64,000 nt of DNA from Vulcanimicrobiia bacterium (GTDB lineage Bacteria; Vulcanimicrobiota; Vulcanimicrobiia; Vulcanimicrobiales; Vulcanimicrobiaceae): the NCBI GenBank assembly GCA_025934645.1, contig JAICWY010000010.1, forward strand, positions 1 through 64,000, written 5' to 3'. Position 1 is the stretch's first letter; every line of letters starts with the position of its first letter. The position numbers and the translations under genes were made by a program. Below are positions 32,875 to 42,052 of the stretch, one piece after another. The notes under the pieces are model-generated. The model worked only from the letters and a program-made list of their open reading frames with translations. It had not been told where the DNA came from and did not search any database.

Positions 32875-34245
32875 ATGGCCGGTGCAACCACTACGCTGGC
32901 GGGTCACAAACTCGACCGCCCGGTAATTCCTCTGCTGCTCACGCTCGGTCTGGGCGTGTTTTTGGGAGCGCTCGATCTGAGCGTGCTCTCACCCGCGCTG
33001 CCGGCACTCGGCACGCAATTCGGCGTCGCGATCGATGGTCTCTCGTGGGTGTTCACGCTCTACTTGCTGGTGAACATCACCGGCATCGCTGTGATGAGCA
33101 CGCTTGCGGATCGCTACGGAAGGCGCCCGGTCTACATCGCATGTGTCGTGATTTTCGTCGCCGGCAGCGCGCTGGCCGTGATCGCGCAAGACTACGGCGT
33201 CTTTCTCGTCGCGCGCGCGATTCAAGCGTTCGGAGCCGGTGGCATCTTCCCGGTCGCTACCGCGGCGATCGGCGATCGCGTTTCACCGGAACGGCGCGGC
33301 GCAGCGCTCGGATTAGTTGCCGCGACGTGGGGGCTCGCAGCGGTCCTGGGACCGACGTACGGCGGCCTCATCACGCATTTCGTTTCGTGGCGCTGGATCT
33401 TCGCGCCGAATTTCCCGATCGCGGCTATTGTACTGGTGCTGGCGCTCAAGCATGTGCCGATGAACGCGCCTCGCACGCGCGGTCCGCTCGACGTGCTCGG
33501 ATTGTTTCTGCTTTCCATCGGTCTGCTGTTCTTGATGTACGGCATCAGCGGCATGCATGCGGTTCCGGCGATTTTTGGCGCGTTGATTCTCGCCGGGTTC
33601 TGGCTGTGGGAGCGCGCGTGTTTGTTTCCGATCGTTCCGCCGGCGATCTTCAGCAGCCCGCAACTTCGCAAAACGTTTTTTCTTGAGATTTTGATCGGCG
33701 TGCTGGAAGGGTCGCTGTTCTTCATTCCGGCGGTGCTCGTCGGCGCGCAGCATCTCTCGTATGCGGCAGCAGGCGCCGTCGCGGCGGTCGGCGCGTTCAT
33801 GTTCGTGGCGGTGATTCCCGCTGCGGGACGCGCGCTCGATCGCATCGGCAGCCGCGACGTGCTCATCGCCGGAACGCTCTTTACCGAAATCGGTCTGGTG
33901 ATCTTCGCGCTCGGGTTCGGTTCGCTCGCGCTCTCGGTCGTCGCGATGATCGTCGCCGGCATAGGCTTCGGCGCGTTGCTCGGCGCGCCGACCCGGTACA
34001 TCATCACGAATGAAACGACGGAGCGCACACGCGCGACGTCGATCGGCCTGCTCAGCCAGTTCCTCATCATCGGACAGATTCTGGGCGGCTCGGCGGCCGG
34101 CGGCGTGATGGGCAACGCGGTCTCGGATGCCTCGGCCTACCGGACGACTTATCTGGTTTTTGCGGGCATCGCGCTGGTCGCGCTCGCAGTCGCGGCCATG
34201 CTGAGTCCCCGCCGACAGGAGATCCCCTCGGGCGCAACCGAGTGA
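32875..34245 (+). CDS. MFS transporter (drug/H+ antiporter-like)
   Basis: A 456-residue permease with about 12-14 helices. The MFS motif between helices 2 and 3 reads LADRYGRRPVYIACVVIF, and the motif C-like region RAIQAFGAGGIFPVATAAI is followed by LGLVAATWGLAAVLGPTYGG. The arrangement fits the DHA2-like multidrug exporters. Its substrate is unknown. It follows ctaB by 3 bases and precedes the AidB-like gene by 7 bases, so all may share a transcript. Confidence 0.9.
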   Translation: MAGATTTLAGHKLDRPVIPLLLTLGLGVFLGALDLSVLSPALPALGTQFGVAIDGLSWVFTLYLLVNITGIAVMSTLADRYGRRPVYIACVVIFVAGSALAVIAQDYGVFLVARAIQAFGAGGIFPVATAAIGDRVSPERRGAALGLVAATWGLAAVLGPTYGGLITHFVSWRWIFAPNFPIAAIVLVLALKHVPMNAPRTRGPLDVLGLFLLSIGLLFLMYGISGMHAVPAIFGALILAGFWLWERACLFPIVPPAIFSSPQLRKTFFLEILIGVLEGSLFFIPAVLVGAQHLSYAAAGAVAAVGAFMFVAVIPAAGRALDRIGSRDVLIAGTLFTEIGLVIFALGFGSLALSVVAMIVAGIGFGALLGAPTRYIITNETTERTRATSIGLLSQFLIIGQILGGSAAGGVMGNAVSDASAYRTTYLVFAGIALVALAVAAMLSPRRQEIPSGATE

Positions 34246-34252
34246 GCCCCGT

Positions 34253-35908
34253 ATGGGCGCCACGCATGAGGTCTTCAATCAGCCGCCGCCGCTGATCGAC
34301 TACGACGTCTTCCAAACAGATCGCGCGTTGCGCGGCGCGCTCGCGCGCGAAGCCGCCGCGCCTTCACCCGAGCTTTTAGAACTGGGTTTGCTCGCAGGCA
34401 GCGCGCAAGCGCTGGAGTGGGGACGGCTCGCGAACGAGCATCCACCGGTATTGCGCACGCACGATCGGTACGGCGCGCGCCTCGATGAGGTCGAATTCCA
34501 TCCTGCGTATCACGAGTTGATGCGCGTCGCCACACGGTACGGCTTACATGCCACGCCTTGGTCCGGCGCAAAGGACGCTTCGCATTTGCAGCGTGCGGCG
34601 AAGTTTTATATCTGGGGGCAAGTCGATGCGGGCCACGGATGCCCTATCTCGATGACCTACGCCGCTGTGCCCGCGCTGCGCGCGAACGCATCGATAGCGG
34701 CGCTTTGGGAGCCGGCGCTCGAAGCGGCTGCGTACGATCCGGAGTTGCGGCCTATCGCGGATAAGCAAAGCGCGACTTGTGGGATGGCGATGACGGAGAA
34801 GCAAGGCGGATCCGACGTGCGCGCGAACCGCACGCGCGCGGTCTTCTCGCATCGCGACGACCTCGGCGATGCGTATGTGTTGACCGGTCACAAATGGTTT
34901 TGCTCCGCGCCCATGAGCGATGCGTTTCTGGTGCTAGCGCAAACCGATGCCGGGCTGACGTGCTTTCTCATGCCGCGCATTCTGGACGACGGAACGCGCA
35001 ACGCGATCCGCATTCAGCGTTTGAAAGACAAGCTCGGCAACCGTTCCAACGCATCGAGCGAGATCGAACTCGAAGACGCGTACGCGCTTCTGCTCGGCGA
35101 GCCGGGCCGCGGCGTGCAAACGATCGTCGAGATGGTCAACTACACGCGGTTGGACTGCATAAACGGCTCCGCGTCAATTATTCGTAAAGCCGCCGCGGAG
35201 GCGATCCATCACGCGTCGCACCGCAGCGCGTTCGGAAAAGCGCTCGTCGATCAGCCGCTCATGCAGAACGTGCTCGCAGACATCGCGATTGAGTCCGAAG
35301 CCGCTGTGGCGCTCCTGCTGCGTCTTGCGCGAGCGGTGGACAACGCACTCGATCCCGCGGAAGCGGCGCTCAAGCGGCTCGGCACCGCAATCGGAAAATA
35401 TTACGTGTGCAAACGCGCGCCGGCGGCGATCGGTGAAGCGCTGGAGTGTCTGGGCGGAAACGGCTACGTGGAAGAATCCGGCATGCCGCGGCTCTACCGC
35501 GAAGCACCGCTCAACTCCATTTGGGAAGGCTCGGGCAATATCAACGCGCTCGACGTCTTGCGCATTCTACAGAAACAACCCGAAACGCTGAGCGCGTATA
35601 GCGCCGAGATCGAACCCGCACTCACCGATTCGCGCCTGCGCGGCGCTGCAAGCGAAGTGATGCAACTGCTGACGGACGGCGTATCCGAATCCGGCGCGCG
35701 TGCACTCGTCGAACGTATGGCGTTGCTGTGGCAAGCAGCCTTGCTTGCCCGGGACACGGCGAGCCCGGCCGCCGACGTATTTATCGAATCGAGGATAAGC
35801 AACCGTTGGGGGCGCACGCTTGGAACGCTTCAGCCTTCCGCGGAACATAAAAAAATTGTGGAACGTGCTGCGCCGGTACAGGATGTGGAATATACTTTAA
35901 GGCGATGA
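34253..35908 (+). CDS. AidB-like acyl-CoA dehydrogenase
   Basis: A 551-residue flavoprotein of the acyl-CoA dehydrogenase superfamily. The N-terminus THEVFNQPPPLIDYDVFQTD and the core CGMAMTEKQGGSDVRANRTR are characteristic of the AidB branch, which in E. coli is linked to alkylation damage and binds DNA. The flavin and tetramer region includes ALECLGGNGYVEESGMPRLY and SIWEGSGNINALDVLRIL. Real substrates of AidB-like enzymes are unclear. It begins at ATG 34253 and overlaps the next gene as ATGA. Confidence 0.9.
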   Translation: MGATHEVFNQPPPLIDYDVFQTDRALRGALAREAAAPSPELLELGLLAGSAQALEWGRLANEHPPVLRTHDRYGARLDEVEFHPAYHELMRVATRYGLHATPWSGAKDASHLQRAAKFYIWGQVDAGHGCPISMTYAAVPALRANASIAALWEPALEAAAYDPELRPIADKQSATCGMAMTEKQGGSDVRANRTRAVFSHRDDLGDAYVLTGHKWFCSAPMSDAFLVLAQTDAGLTCFLMPRILDDGTRNAIRIQRLKDKLGNRSNASSEIELEDAYALLLGEPGRGVQTIVEMVNYTRLDCINGSASIIRKAAAEAIHHASHRSAFGKALVDQPLMQNVLADIAIESEAAVALLLRLARAVDNALDPAEAALKRLGTAIGKYYVCKRAPAAIGEALECLGGNGYVEESGMPRLYREAPLNSIWEGSGNINALDVLRILQKQPETLSAYSAEIEPALTDSRLRGAASEVMQLLTDGVSESGARALVERMALLWQAALLARDTASPAADVFIESRISNRWGRTLGTLQPSAEHKKIVERAAPVQDVEYTLRR

Positions 35909-36480
35909 AACTGCGCACCGTCAAACGGCGCCTGCACCTCGCGAGCCGCCCTTGGACGGATCGCGAACGGCTCGTCGTATGGCGCGGGATGACCGGGCGG
36001 TTTGCAATCGCGATCGAACCGCTGCTCGGTACGATCTTCTTCGCAGCGCTTACGTACGGCGTTATCTGGCGGGCGCGCATCGCAAAGCCGCACGACCTGT
36101 GGATCCTCTCGCCGATCTTCGGCATGGTCGCAGCCGGTTTTGCGGTCTACTTCATTTGCGTGATGGTCGCGCCGTTCATCGCCTATATGCAAACGTACAA
36201 GCCGATTTATCTGCTCGACGGATACGTGCGCTACCGCGGCCCCGACGACGATTCCGATCTCGGCAGCAGCGGCTACGTCGCCGTGCTCTTCGAAGATCGC
36301 GAGGTCTGCTGCGAATGGGAGTGCTACGGCATGAAGAATCTGCCGAGCGTCACGCTCCCCGCGATGGCGGAGTTCTCCGAGTTCGGCGGCATTCACAAAA
36401 TAGACGGTAAATCCACCGGCGTGCTGCCCGACGAAGTGCCGGTGCTCGCAATCGGTATTGCAAACAAAAACCGCCGCTGA
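35905..36480 (+). CDS. Hypothetical membrane protein
   Basis: A 191-residue protein with two hydrophobic helices (EPLLGTIFFAALTYGVIW; FGMVAAGFAVYFICVMVAPF) followed by a soluble domain rich in acidic and aromatic residues (YVRYRGPDDDSDLGSSGYVA, EVCCEWECYGMKN). I do not recognise the family. Its ATG overlaps the AidB-like stop. Its last codons (NKNRR) lie in the first arm of the terminator hairpin at 36466-36494. Confidence 0.72.
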   Translation: MKLRTVKRRLHLASRPWTDRERLVVWRGMTGRFAIAIEPLLGTIFFAALTYGVIWRARIAKPHDLWILSPIFGMVAAGFAVYFICVMVAPFIAYMQTYKPIYLLDGYVRYRGPDDDSDLGSSGYVAVLFEDREVCCEWECYGMKNLPSVTLPAMAEFSEFGGIHKIDGKSTGVLPDEVPVLAIGIANKNRR

Positions 36481-36494
36481 TTGCGGCGGTTTTT
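36466..36494. terminator. Rho-independent terminator between convergent operons
   Basis: AAAAACCGCCGC pairs with GCGGCGGTTTTT across the loop TGATT. It has A-rich and T-rich flanks, so it can stop transcription from either side: the ctaA-to-36480 operon and the cox operon. The left arm is coding for the end of the 35905 gene. Confidence 0.9.
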
Positions 36495-36515
36495 TCGTTG
36501 GTAGAGACGCGCCGG

Positions 36516-36710
36516 CTACGGCCTGTACGAGCCGTTCAGCGGCACGCGCAGCGATTTAACCGACGGGAACGAGTGGCTGTAGCCCGAGTACGCGATGGTC
36601 GTCGCGCCGACGCCGAAGATTGCTAGGATGCCGATGATCGCGGCGATCTGCACGGCGCGCGGCACTCCGCGGCTGGTGGGAACGCCCCGGTCGTCGAGTT
36701 GATCGTACAT
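36516..36710 (-). CDS. Small single-helix membrane protein of the cox operon
   Basis: A 64-residue protein with one transmembrane helix (AVQIAAIIGILAIFGVGATT) and a short extracytoplasmic tail. It overlaps the preceding small gene by one base and is the last gene of the oxidase operon. It may be an accessory or structural subunit of the oxidase; I cannot assign a family. Confidence 0.72.
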   Translation of the reverse strand: MYDQLDDRGVPTSRGVPRAVQIAAIIGILAIFGVGATTIAYSGYSHSFPSVKSLRVPLNGSYRP

Positions 36711-36925
36711 CAGATTTCCACGCCTTTCCCGGCGAGCACGTTCACGCTGGCCAGAATTGCCAGGAACGCGCCGAGCGCCAGCAGTGCGAGCATCATTTTA
36801 AAGACTTGATTTTCCAGGCCTTTGGCCTTCCAATCATTTTTCAGCGCGACGGCAGCCACGAACAGGACGACGATGCCGCCGGCGAAGGCCAGGATGCGCT
36901 CGACGTGCGCGAGAGTTTCATTCAT
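36710..36925 (-). CDS. Small two-helix membrane protein of the cox operon (subunit IV-like)
   Basis: A 71-residue protein with two hydrophobic segments (LAFAGGIVVLFVAAVALK; MMLALLALGAFLAILASVNV). It sits 12 bases downstream of subunit III. Its size and position match the small fourth subunit (CoxD/CtaF-like) of bacterial oxidases, but sequence similarity is not decisive. Confidence 0.7.
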   Translation of the reverse strand: MNETLAHVERILAFAGGIVVLFVAAVALKNDWKAKGLENQVFKMMLALLALGAFLAILASVNVLAGKGVEI

Positions 36926-36937
36926 TATCGACCGCTC

Positions 36938-37555
36938 CTAGATGAGATAGAAAATCGAGAACAGCACGACCCAGATGACGTCGACGAAATGCCAGTACAG
37001 CGTGCCGAGCGTCAGACCGGTGTATTTCTGGAACGTGTATTTGCCTTGCGCCGCCTGCAGCAGCAGAATCGTCAGATAGATGATGCCGCAGAAGACGTGG
37101 AAGCCGTGCATGCCGGTGAGCGTAAAGAAGCCGGCGCCGAAGATGCCGCTGCTTCCCCAGCCGACCGCGAGTTTTCCGTACTCAACGATCTGACCGCTCA
37201 GGAACATCGCGCCCAGGACGATCGTGGAGACCATCCATCCCGCGAACTTCATGAACTTCTCGTGCTTCCAGTTCTCGAGCGCGAAGTGCATCGTCGCGCC
37301 GGATCCGAACAGGATGACCGAGTTGATCGCGGCAAGCGCGAGGTCGAGCTTCGGCGCGCCCGGCGGCGGCCAGCCCTGACCCGTGTTGCGCAGGTACAAG
37401 TACGCGAAGATAAACGACGAGAACAGCACGAGGTCGCTGACCATGAAAAGCAGGAAGCCCTGGACGCGCAGTTCGCGCGTCTCGACGTAGAGCTGATCCG
37501 GCTCCTCGTGATGGCGGCCGACGATTCCGGCCTGCGTTACGCTTGCTACAGCCAT
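36938..37555 (-). CDS. ctaE: Cytochrome c oxidase subunit III
   Basis: A 205-residue polytopic membrane protein. Family marks are FSSFIFAYLYLRNTGQGWPP, MHFALENWKHEKF, GMHGFHVFCGIIYLTILLLQ and the C-terminal YWHFVDVIWVVLFSIFYLI. It has the five-helix short form seen in many bacterial oxidases. It is in the operon order II-I-III-small-small, and follows subunit I by 21 bases. Confidence 0.95.
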   Translation of the reverse strand: MAVASVTQAGIVGRHHEEPDQLYVETRELRVQGFLLFMVSDLVLFSSFIFAYLYLRNTGQGWPPPGAPKLDLALAAINSVILFGSGATMHFALENWKHEKFMKFAGWMVSTIVLGAMFLSGQIVEYGKLAVGWGSSGIFGAGFFTLTGMHGFHVFCGIIYLTILLLQAAQGKYTFQKYTGLTLGTLYWHFVDVIWVVLFSIFYLI

Positions 37556-37576
37556 GTGTAAGATTTGCTCCCAGAA

Positions 37577-39250
37577 TTAGTGCGCGGCAGGCACGGGCGG
37601 CGGAGAATCGGTGAGTTCTTCTTCGAGCCCGCGGTACGGCAGCGGTTCGGCGAAGTCGTACGGCGTCGCGAAGACCGACGGGATGTGTTTGAAATTGTAG
37701 TACGGCATCGGCGAGGGAATCTGCCACTCGAGCGTGCGCGCATCCCAAGGATTGTGTCCGGATTTCTTTCCACGCTTCATGCTGACGAGCACGTTGACGA
37801 ACGTCAGGATGATACCGGCGGTCATCACCAGCGAGAATACCGATTCGATCTGGTTCCACGTTTGGAACTGCGGATCGTACACGGCGATGCGGCGCGGCAT
37901 GCCCCACAGCCCCAGCCAGTGCATCGGCAAGAACGTGCCGTTCATACCGATGAAGTAGAGCCAGAACGACCACTTGCCCCACGTCTCGTTGAGCATGCGG
38001 CCCGTCATCTTCGGGAACCAGAAGTACAGGCCCGCGAGCGCGCCCATCAGGCTGCCGCCGGCGATAACGTAGTGGAAGTGCGCGACGATGAAGTACGTGC
38101 CGTGCGCGTGCAGATCGAACGGAACCGCCGCGAGGAACACGCCGGTGATACCGCCGAGCGTGAACAGCGCAAGGAAGCCGACCGAGTAGAGCATCGCGGT
38201 CGAGAACGTCAGCACGCCGCCCCAGAGCGTGGCCATCCACGAGAAGATTTTGACGCCGGTCGGAATGGCGATGAGCATGGTGAGCACCATGAACGGCAGC
38301 TGGAGCTGCGGCGCCATGCCCGAGGTGAACATGTGATGCGCCCAAACCATGAAGCCCAGAATCGCGATCGCGCACGACGAGAACGCGATCATCTTGTATC
38401 CGAAGATCGGTTTGCGGCCGAACGTCGGGAAGATCTCGGAGATCATGCCGAACGCCGGCAGAATCATGATGTACACGGCGGGGTGCGAGTAGAACCAGAA
38501 CATGTGCTGCCACAGCAGCGGGCTGCCGCCTTTGGTCGGGTCGAAGAACGGCACGCCGAATTCGCGCTGCACGAACAGCGCGGCGAGCGCGGCGCCCAGC
38601 GCCGTCGTCGCGATCATCAGCAGCGGCGCCGTGACGAACTGGCCCCAAACGAACAGCGGCATGCGAGTGAACGTCATGCCGGGCGCGCGCATCTTGAGAA
38701 TGGTCACCAGGAAGTTCATGCCGGTCATCGTCGAGCCGACGCCGACCAAGAAGATCGCCGCGCACCACATCGAGGTTCCCGGCGCGCCTTGCAGCGACAT
38801 CGGCGGATACTCCGTCCAGCCGGCCGCGGGAGCGCCCATCAGGAACGACGAGTACAGCATCAGACCGGAGACCGGGAAGATCCAGAACGCGATCATGTTG
38901 AGCCACGGGAACGCGACGTCGCGCGCACCGATTTGCACGGGCATGACCAAATTGCCGAACCCGCCGGTAAGCAGCGGAATGATGACGAGCCACACCATCG
39001 TCGAGCCGTGCATGGTGAACACGGTGTTAAAGGTGTCGGGCGTCATGAACCCGCCGTTCGCGCGCATCAGCTGCGCGCGGATCATCTCGGCGAGCGCGCC
39101 CGCCAGCAGCATGAAGATGCCGGCGGTGATCATGTACTGGATCCCGATGATCTTGTGATCGATCGAGAACACGTACTTCCGGATGAAGCCTTGCGGTTCC
39201 GGATGGATGTGGTCGGCGATGCCGCCTGAGTGTACAGCTGCTACTGCCAT
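37577..39250 (-). CDS. ctaD: Cytochrome c oxidase subunit I, A2-type
   Basis: The 557-residue heme-copper catalytic subunit. It has the heme ligand in FTMHGSTMVWLVIIPLL, the CuB histidines in FWFYSHPAVYIMILPAFG and MVWAHHMFTSG, and HFHYVIAGGSLMGALAGLYFW near the C-terminus. Where A1 oxidases carry the D-channel glutamate (HPEV), this one reads YSHPAVY, the signature of A2-type oxidases, such as Thermus caa3, which use a Tyr-Ser pair. It pairs with the cytochrome c-tailed subunit II. Confidence 0.97.
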   Translation of the reverse strand: MAVAAVHSGGIADHIHPEPQGFIRKYVFSIDHKIIGIQYMITAGIFMLLAGALAEMIRAQLMRANGGFMTPDTFNTVFTMHGSTMVWLVIIPLLTGGFGNLVMPVQIGARDVAFPWLNMIAFWIFPVSGLMLYSSFLMGAPAAGWTEYPPMSLQGAPGTSMWCAAIFLVGVGSTMTGMNFLVTILKMRAPGMTFTRMPLFVWGQFVTAPLLMIATTALGAALAALFVQREFGVPFFDPTKGGSPLLWQHMFWFYSHPAVYIMILPAFGMISEIFPTFGRKPIFGYKMIAFSSCAIAILGFMVWAHHMFTSGMAPQLQLPFMVLTMLIAIPTGVKIFSWMATLWGGVLTFSTAMLYSVGFLALFTLGGITGVFLAAVPFDLHAHGTYFIVAHFHYVIAGGSLMGALAGLYFWFPKMTGRMLNETWGKWSFWLYFIGMNGTFLPMHWLGLWGMPRRIAVYDPQFQTWNQIESVFSLVMTAGIILTFVNVLVSMKRGKKSGHNPWDARTLEWQIPSPMPYYNFKHIPSVFATPYDFAEPLPYRGLEEELTDSPPPVPAAH

Positions 39251-39263
39251 TGATGCTCCGGTG

Positions 39264-40379
39264 TTATTTCAACGAATTGAGGTAGGCGACGAGGTTGGCG
39301 ATGTCCTTATCGGAGATGCCGTTCGCCGTCTGGTTCGGCATCACGCCCAGCGGGCCGCTGAAGCCGTTTTGCAAAATCTTGGCGACGTCTTCGGGCGTCG
39401 CTTTTTCGCCGTCGACGAGATTCGGATGCGATGGATCGTGAAGCACGCCTTTGAGGCCCGGTCCGACGATCTTCTGTTCGAACGGTGCGACTGCATGGCA
39501 AGCGGAGCACTTCGTTTGGAACATCGCCTTACCCGCGGCCACGTCGCCCCCGGTCAGATTGATCGAGCTGCTCGAAGCGACGGCGATCTCGTTGCTCGCG
39601 TTCGCGTTCGCTTTCTGCTGCGAATCGTACCAAGACTTGTATTGCGCGGGCGTGTCGATGAAAAGATACGCCTTATCGTTCGGCGTGCCGCTGCGCATGT
39701 CGCCGTGCAGCGTGCCGCAGAACTCGGTACACACGATGTTGTACCGGCCGGTGCGCGTCGGCGTGAACGTCAGCGTGTTGACCAGCCCCGGCACCATGTC
39801 GACCTTCAACCGCATGTCCGGCACCCAGAACGAGTGGATGACGTCGTACGAAGAGACGTGCAACGTGACTTGCTGATTGAGCGGCAGGTGCAGCTGCTTG
39901 ACTTCGCCGTTGATGCCCGGATAACGGAACGTGTAGTACCATTGGTGGCCAAGGCCTTCGACGACCAGCGAGTTCGACGGCATATTGATCGGTTCGATGC
40001 CGTAGAAAATGCGGACGCTGATGATCGCGAGCCCGACGACGAACAAGAACGGGAAGAGCGTCCACCAGAACTCGAGCTTGTGGCTGTCGTGGATTTGGAC
40101 GCCGATTGCGTCGGCCGCATGGCTCGACCGCCGCCGGAACGCGACACAGAAATAGACGATGTAACCGACAACGTAGACGAAGAGCGCCGAGCCGGAGGCC
40201 GCAAGGAACCTGTAGAGCGCGTCGATTTGCGCGGCTTTATCTACTGCCTCCGGCATAATGGCGGTGATCGGCGCATACACCCACCAAAAAATGACGATGA
40301 GCGCCAAAACCGTTAAGACGGCCGTAGCCGTCCAAAATCCCCGGTCCAGTCTCACTGCCGGATCTCTATTCTCTACCAA
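39264..40379 (-). CDS. ctaC: Cytochrome c oxidase subunit II with fused cytochrome c domain (caa3-type)
   Basis: A 371-residue subunit. The N-terminal part has two helices (FWTATAVLTVLALIVIFWWV; GSALFVYVVGYIVYFCVAF). The cupredoxin domain bears the CuA ligands in YNIVCTEFCGTLHGDM. The C-terminal domain is a cytochrome c with KCSACHAV and a late methionine in GPLGVMPNQT. This domain order defines a caa3 oxidase. The start is TTG 40379, or possibly a GTG a few codons in; the ribosome site is not clear. It is the first gene of the oxidase operon, so the promoter should lie in 40380-40442. Confidence 0.95.
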   Translation of the reverse strand: MVENRDPAVRLDRGFWTATAVLTVLALIVIFWWVYAPITAIMPEAVDKAAQIDALYRFLAASGSALFVYVVGYIVYFCVAFRRRSSHAADAIGVQIHDSHKLEFWWTLFPFLFVVGLAIISVRIFYGIEPINMPSNSLVVEGLGHQWYYTFRYPGINGEVKQLHLPLNQQVTLHVSSYDVIHSFWVPDMRLKVDMVPGLVNTLTFTPTRTGRYNIVCTEFCGTLHGDMRSGTPNDKAYLFIDTPAQYKSWYDSQQKANANASNEIAVASSSSINLTGGDVAAGKAMFQTKCSACHAVAPFEQKIVGPGLKGVLHDPSHPNLVDGEKATPEDVAKILQNGFSGPLGVMPNQTANGISDKDIANLVAYLNSLK

Positions 40380-40442
40380 CGTTCAACCCCAAAAAGCGCG
40401 GCGAAATTCAGGTTCCCCTATTTGACTATAGGGAATCGCGTC
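40380..40442 (-). promoter_or_regulatory. Gap between nanE and the cox operon
   Basis: 63 bases hold an imperfect dyad, TTCCCCTAT and ATAGGGAA around TTTGACT (40413-40435). It may be a nanE terminator or part of the oxidase promoter. No T-run confirms a terminator. Confidence 0.3.
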
Positions 40443-41132
40443 CTATGCGGGCCACGACTTTTGAGGGGCAAGCGAGGCCACGTACTCTGCGGTGAGCCAT
40501 TCCGTGTTGGTGATCGCCGTGCCGACGACGACGGCGTTCGCGCCCGCGGCGATAGCCGAGGCGGCTTCCGCCGGCGCATGAATGCCACCCTCGCAGATGA
40601 CGAAGCGTTCGAGTTTCGCAAGCGAGCGGACCAGATCGAGCGCAGGAAGCTCCGCGCCGCGCGTTTCCTTTGTATATCCGCACAACGTGGTGGCCAGAAT
40701 GTCGGCACCGGCGGCCTGCGCGCAAACGCCGTCGGCTTCCGTCGCGCAATCGGCCATGGCAAGCGCTCCGCCGCGATGGATGGCCTCGACGATCTGGGCG
40801 ACCGTCACGCCTTCGGGGCGCGGGCGCTCCGTCGCGTCGAAGGCGATAATCTCCGCACCGCACTCCAAAATCTCGCGCACCTCGCGCAGCGTCGGCGTAA
40901 TGTACGGTTCGAACCCGTCGTACTCGCGCTTGACGATGCCCACGACCGGCACGCTCACGCGCCGGCCCACCGCCTGCAGATTTGCGACGCCTTGAATGCG
41001 CACGCCAAGAGCACCGTTGTCCTGCGCGGCGCGTGCCATCGCAGCCAGCACGTGGGGATCGTCGAGCGCGGAGCCTGCCCGGGCCTGCACCGAAACAATG
41101 AGACCGCCGCGGATCAGATCGAGCACGCTCAT
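40443..41132 (-). CDS. nanE: N-acetylmannosamine-6-phosphate 2-epimerase
   Basis: Converts ManNAc-6-P to GlcNAc-6-P in sialic acid and amino-sugar catabolism. A 229-residue TIM barrel with GGLIVSVQARAGSALDDP at the N-terminus, the catalytic lysine region VGIVKREYDGFEPYITPT, EIIAFDATERPRPEG and the C-terminal phosphate site ICEGGIHAPAEAASAIAAGA, then VVGTAITNTEWLT. It starts at ATG 41132, which overlaps the kinase stop as ATGA. No nanA, nanK or nagA/nagB is nearby. Confidence 0.92.
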   Translation of the reverse strand: MSVLDLIRGGLIVSVQARAGSALDDPHVLAAMARAAQDNGALGVRIQGVANLQAVGRRVSVPVVGIVKREYDGFEPYITPTLREVREILECGAEIIAFDATERPRPEGVTVAQIVEAIHRGGALAMADCATEADGVCAQAAGADILATTLCGYTKETRGAELPALDLVRSLAKLERFVICEGGIHAPAEAASAIAAGANAVVVGTAITNTEWLTAEYVASLAPQKSWPA

Positions 41133-42052
41133 GCGATGCTTTCCGGTACCGGGACGCCCGCGCGTTTGTACGCCAAGATCAGCGACCCGACTGCCGGATC
41201 GTATCGCGGCCGCACGCGCTCGCATTGCGGAAGCGCCTCGCGAAGCGCCGCGGCGACCTCGCCTGCGTACGTGGAACTGAGCATCATGCCTCCGGTGACC
41301 GCGATTTTGCCCCGCGAGATGCCCGCTTGATGCATGGCTTGCCTGGCAAGTGCGGCGAGCGCGTGCGCGCCGGCGCGTACGGATTGCATCGCGGCGACAT
41401 TGCCGCGTTCGGCCGCGTGCACGATGGTGCCCGAGAATGCCGCCACCTGCGCACGCGAAATCTCTCCGGCGTAAAAGGCGCGCGCGATCGCGCGCAACGA
41501 CGGTTTGTTGAAATGCTCGAGCGCGAGCGCGCCCAGCTCGTTATCTTCTCCGGCGTCGCGATCGCGCATCGCCGCGGAAAGCGCTTCCCGCGCGAGCCAA
41601 AACCCGCTCCCTTCATCGCCGAAGAGGAAGCCCCAACCTCCGAGCAGCGCGGTGACGCCGCGCTCGCTGCGCGCGAAAGCCACGGATCCGGTTCCGGCAA
41701 TAGCGATCGTTCCGGCTTCCCCGGCGAGCGCGCCGGCGTGCGCATTTTCGGTATCGTGCACGAGCAGCACGGACTGCGCCGGCAGCTGGGGCGCCGCGCC
41801 GTACACGCGCCCTTCGTAGCCGCTCACGCCCGCGGCGATCGCCGAGAACTGCGTATCCGCCGGAAGCCCGGCCTTTGCAACGGCGTCTGCGAGCGCCGAA
41901 GCGAGCGCATCGCGCAAGCGCGTTGAATCGCGGGTTTGCCCGATCTCGTCGGCCGGCCCGGCGCTGCCGCGCGCCAGAATACGGCCCTTTTCATCGGCAA
42001 TGGCGGCCGTAGTGGAACTCTGTCCGCCGTCGATCCCGGCGTAGTACGTCAC
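41129..42052 (-). CDS. BadF/BcrA-family N-acetylglucosamine-type kinase
   Basis: A 307-residue ATPase of the ASKHA fold. The phosphate-1 motif is AGIDGGQSSTTAAIADEKG, the adenosine region IAIAGTGSVAFARSERGV, and GGWGFLFGDEGSGFWLAREA matches GlcNAc/glucosamine kinases of this family. Its product would be the substrate for, or a neighbour of, the coupled NanE step. It starts at GTG 42052, overlapping the ImmA/IrrE gene stop as GTGA. Confidence 0.86.
   Translation of the reverse strand: MTYYAGIDGGQSSTTAAIADEKGRILARGSAGPADEIGQTRDSTRLRDALASALADAVAKAGLPADTQFSAIAAGVSGYEGRVYGAAPQLPAQSVLLVHDTENAHAGALAGEAGTIAIAGTGSVAFARSERGVTALLGGWGFLFGDEGSGFWLAREALSAAMRDRDAGEDNELGALALEHFNKPSLRAIARAFYAGEISRAQVAAFSGTIVHAAERGNVAAMQSVRAGAHALAALARQAMHQAGISRGKIAVTGGMMLSSTYAGEVAAALREALPQCERVRPRYDPAVGSLILAYKRAGVPVPESIA

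Noticed and set aside
37565-39229. Long open frame on the plus strand opposite cytochrome oxidase subunit I
   Set aside because: It is antisense to a highly conserved gene, rich in Arg/Glu/His with no domain, as expected from GC-rich codon bias.
40413-40435. Imperfect dyad near the cox operon considered as a terminator
   Set aside because: Short arms, one bulge and no T-run; kept only as a low-confidence regulatory note.
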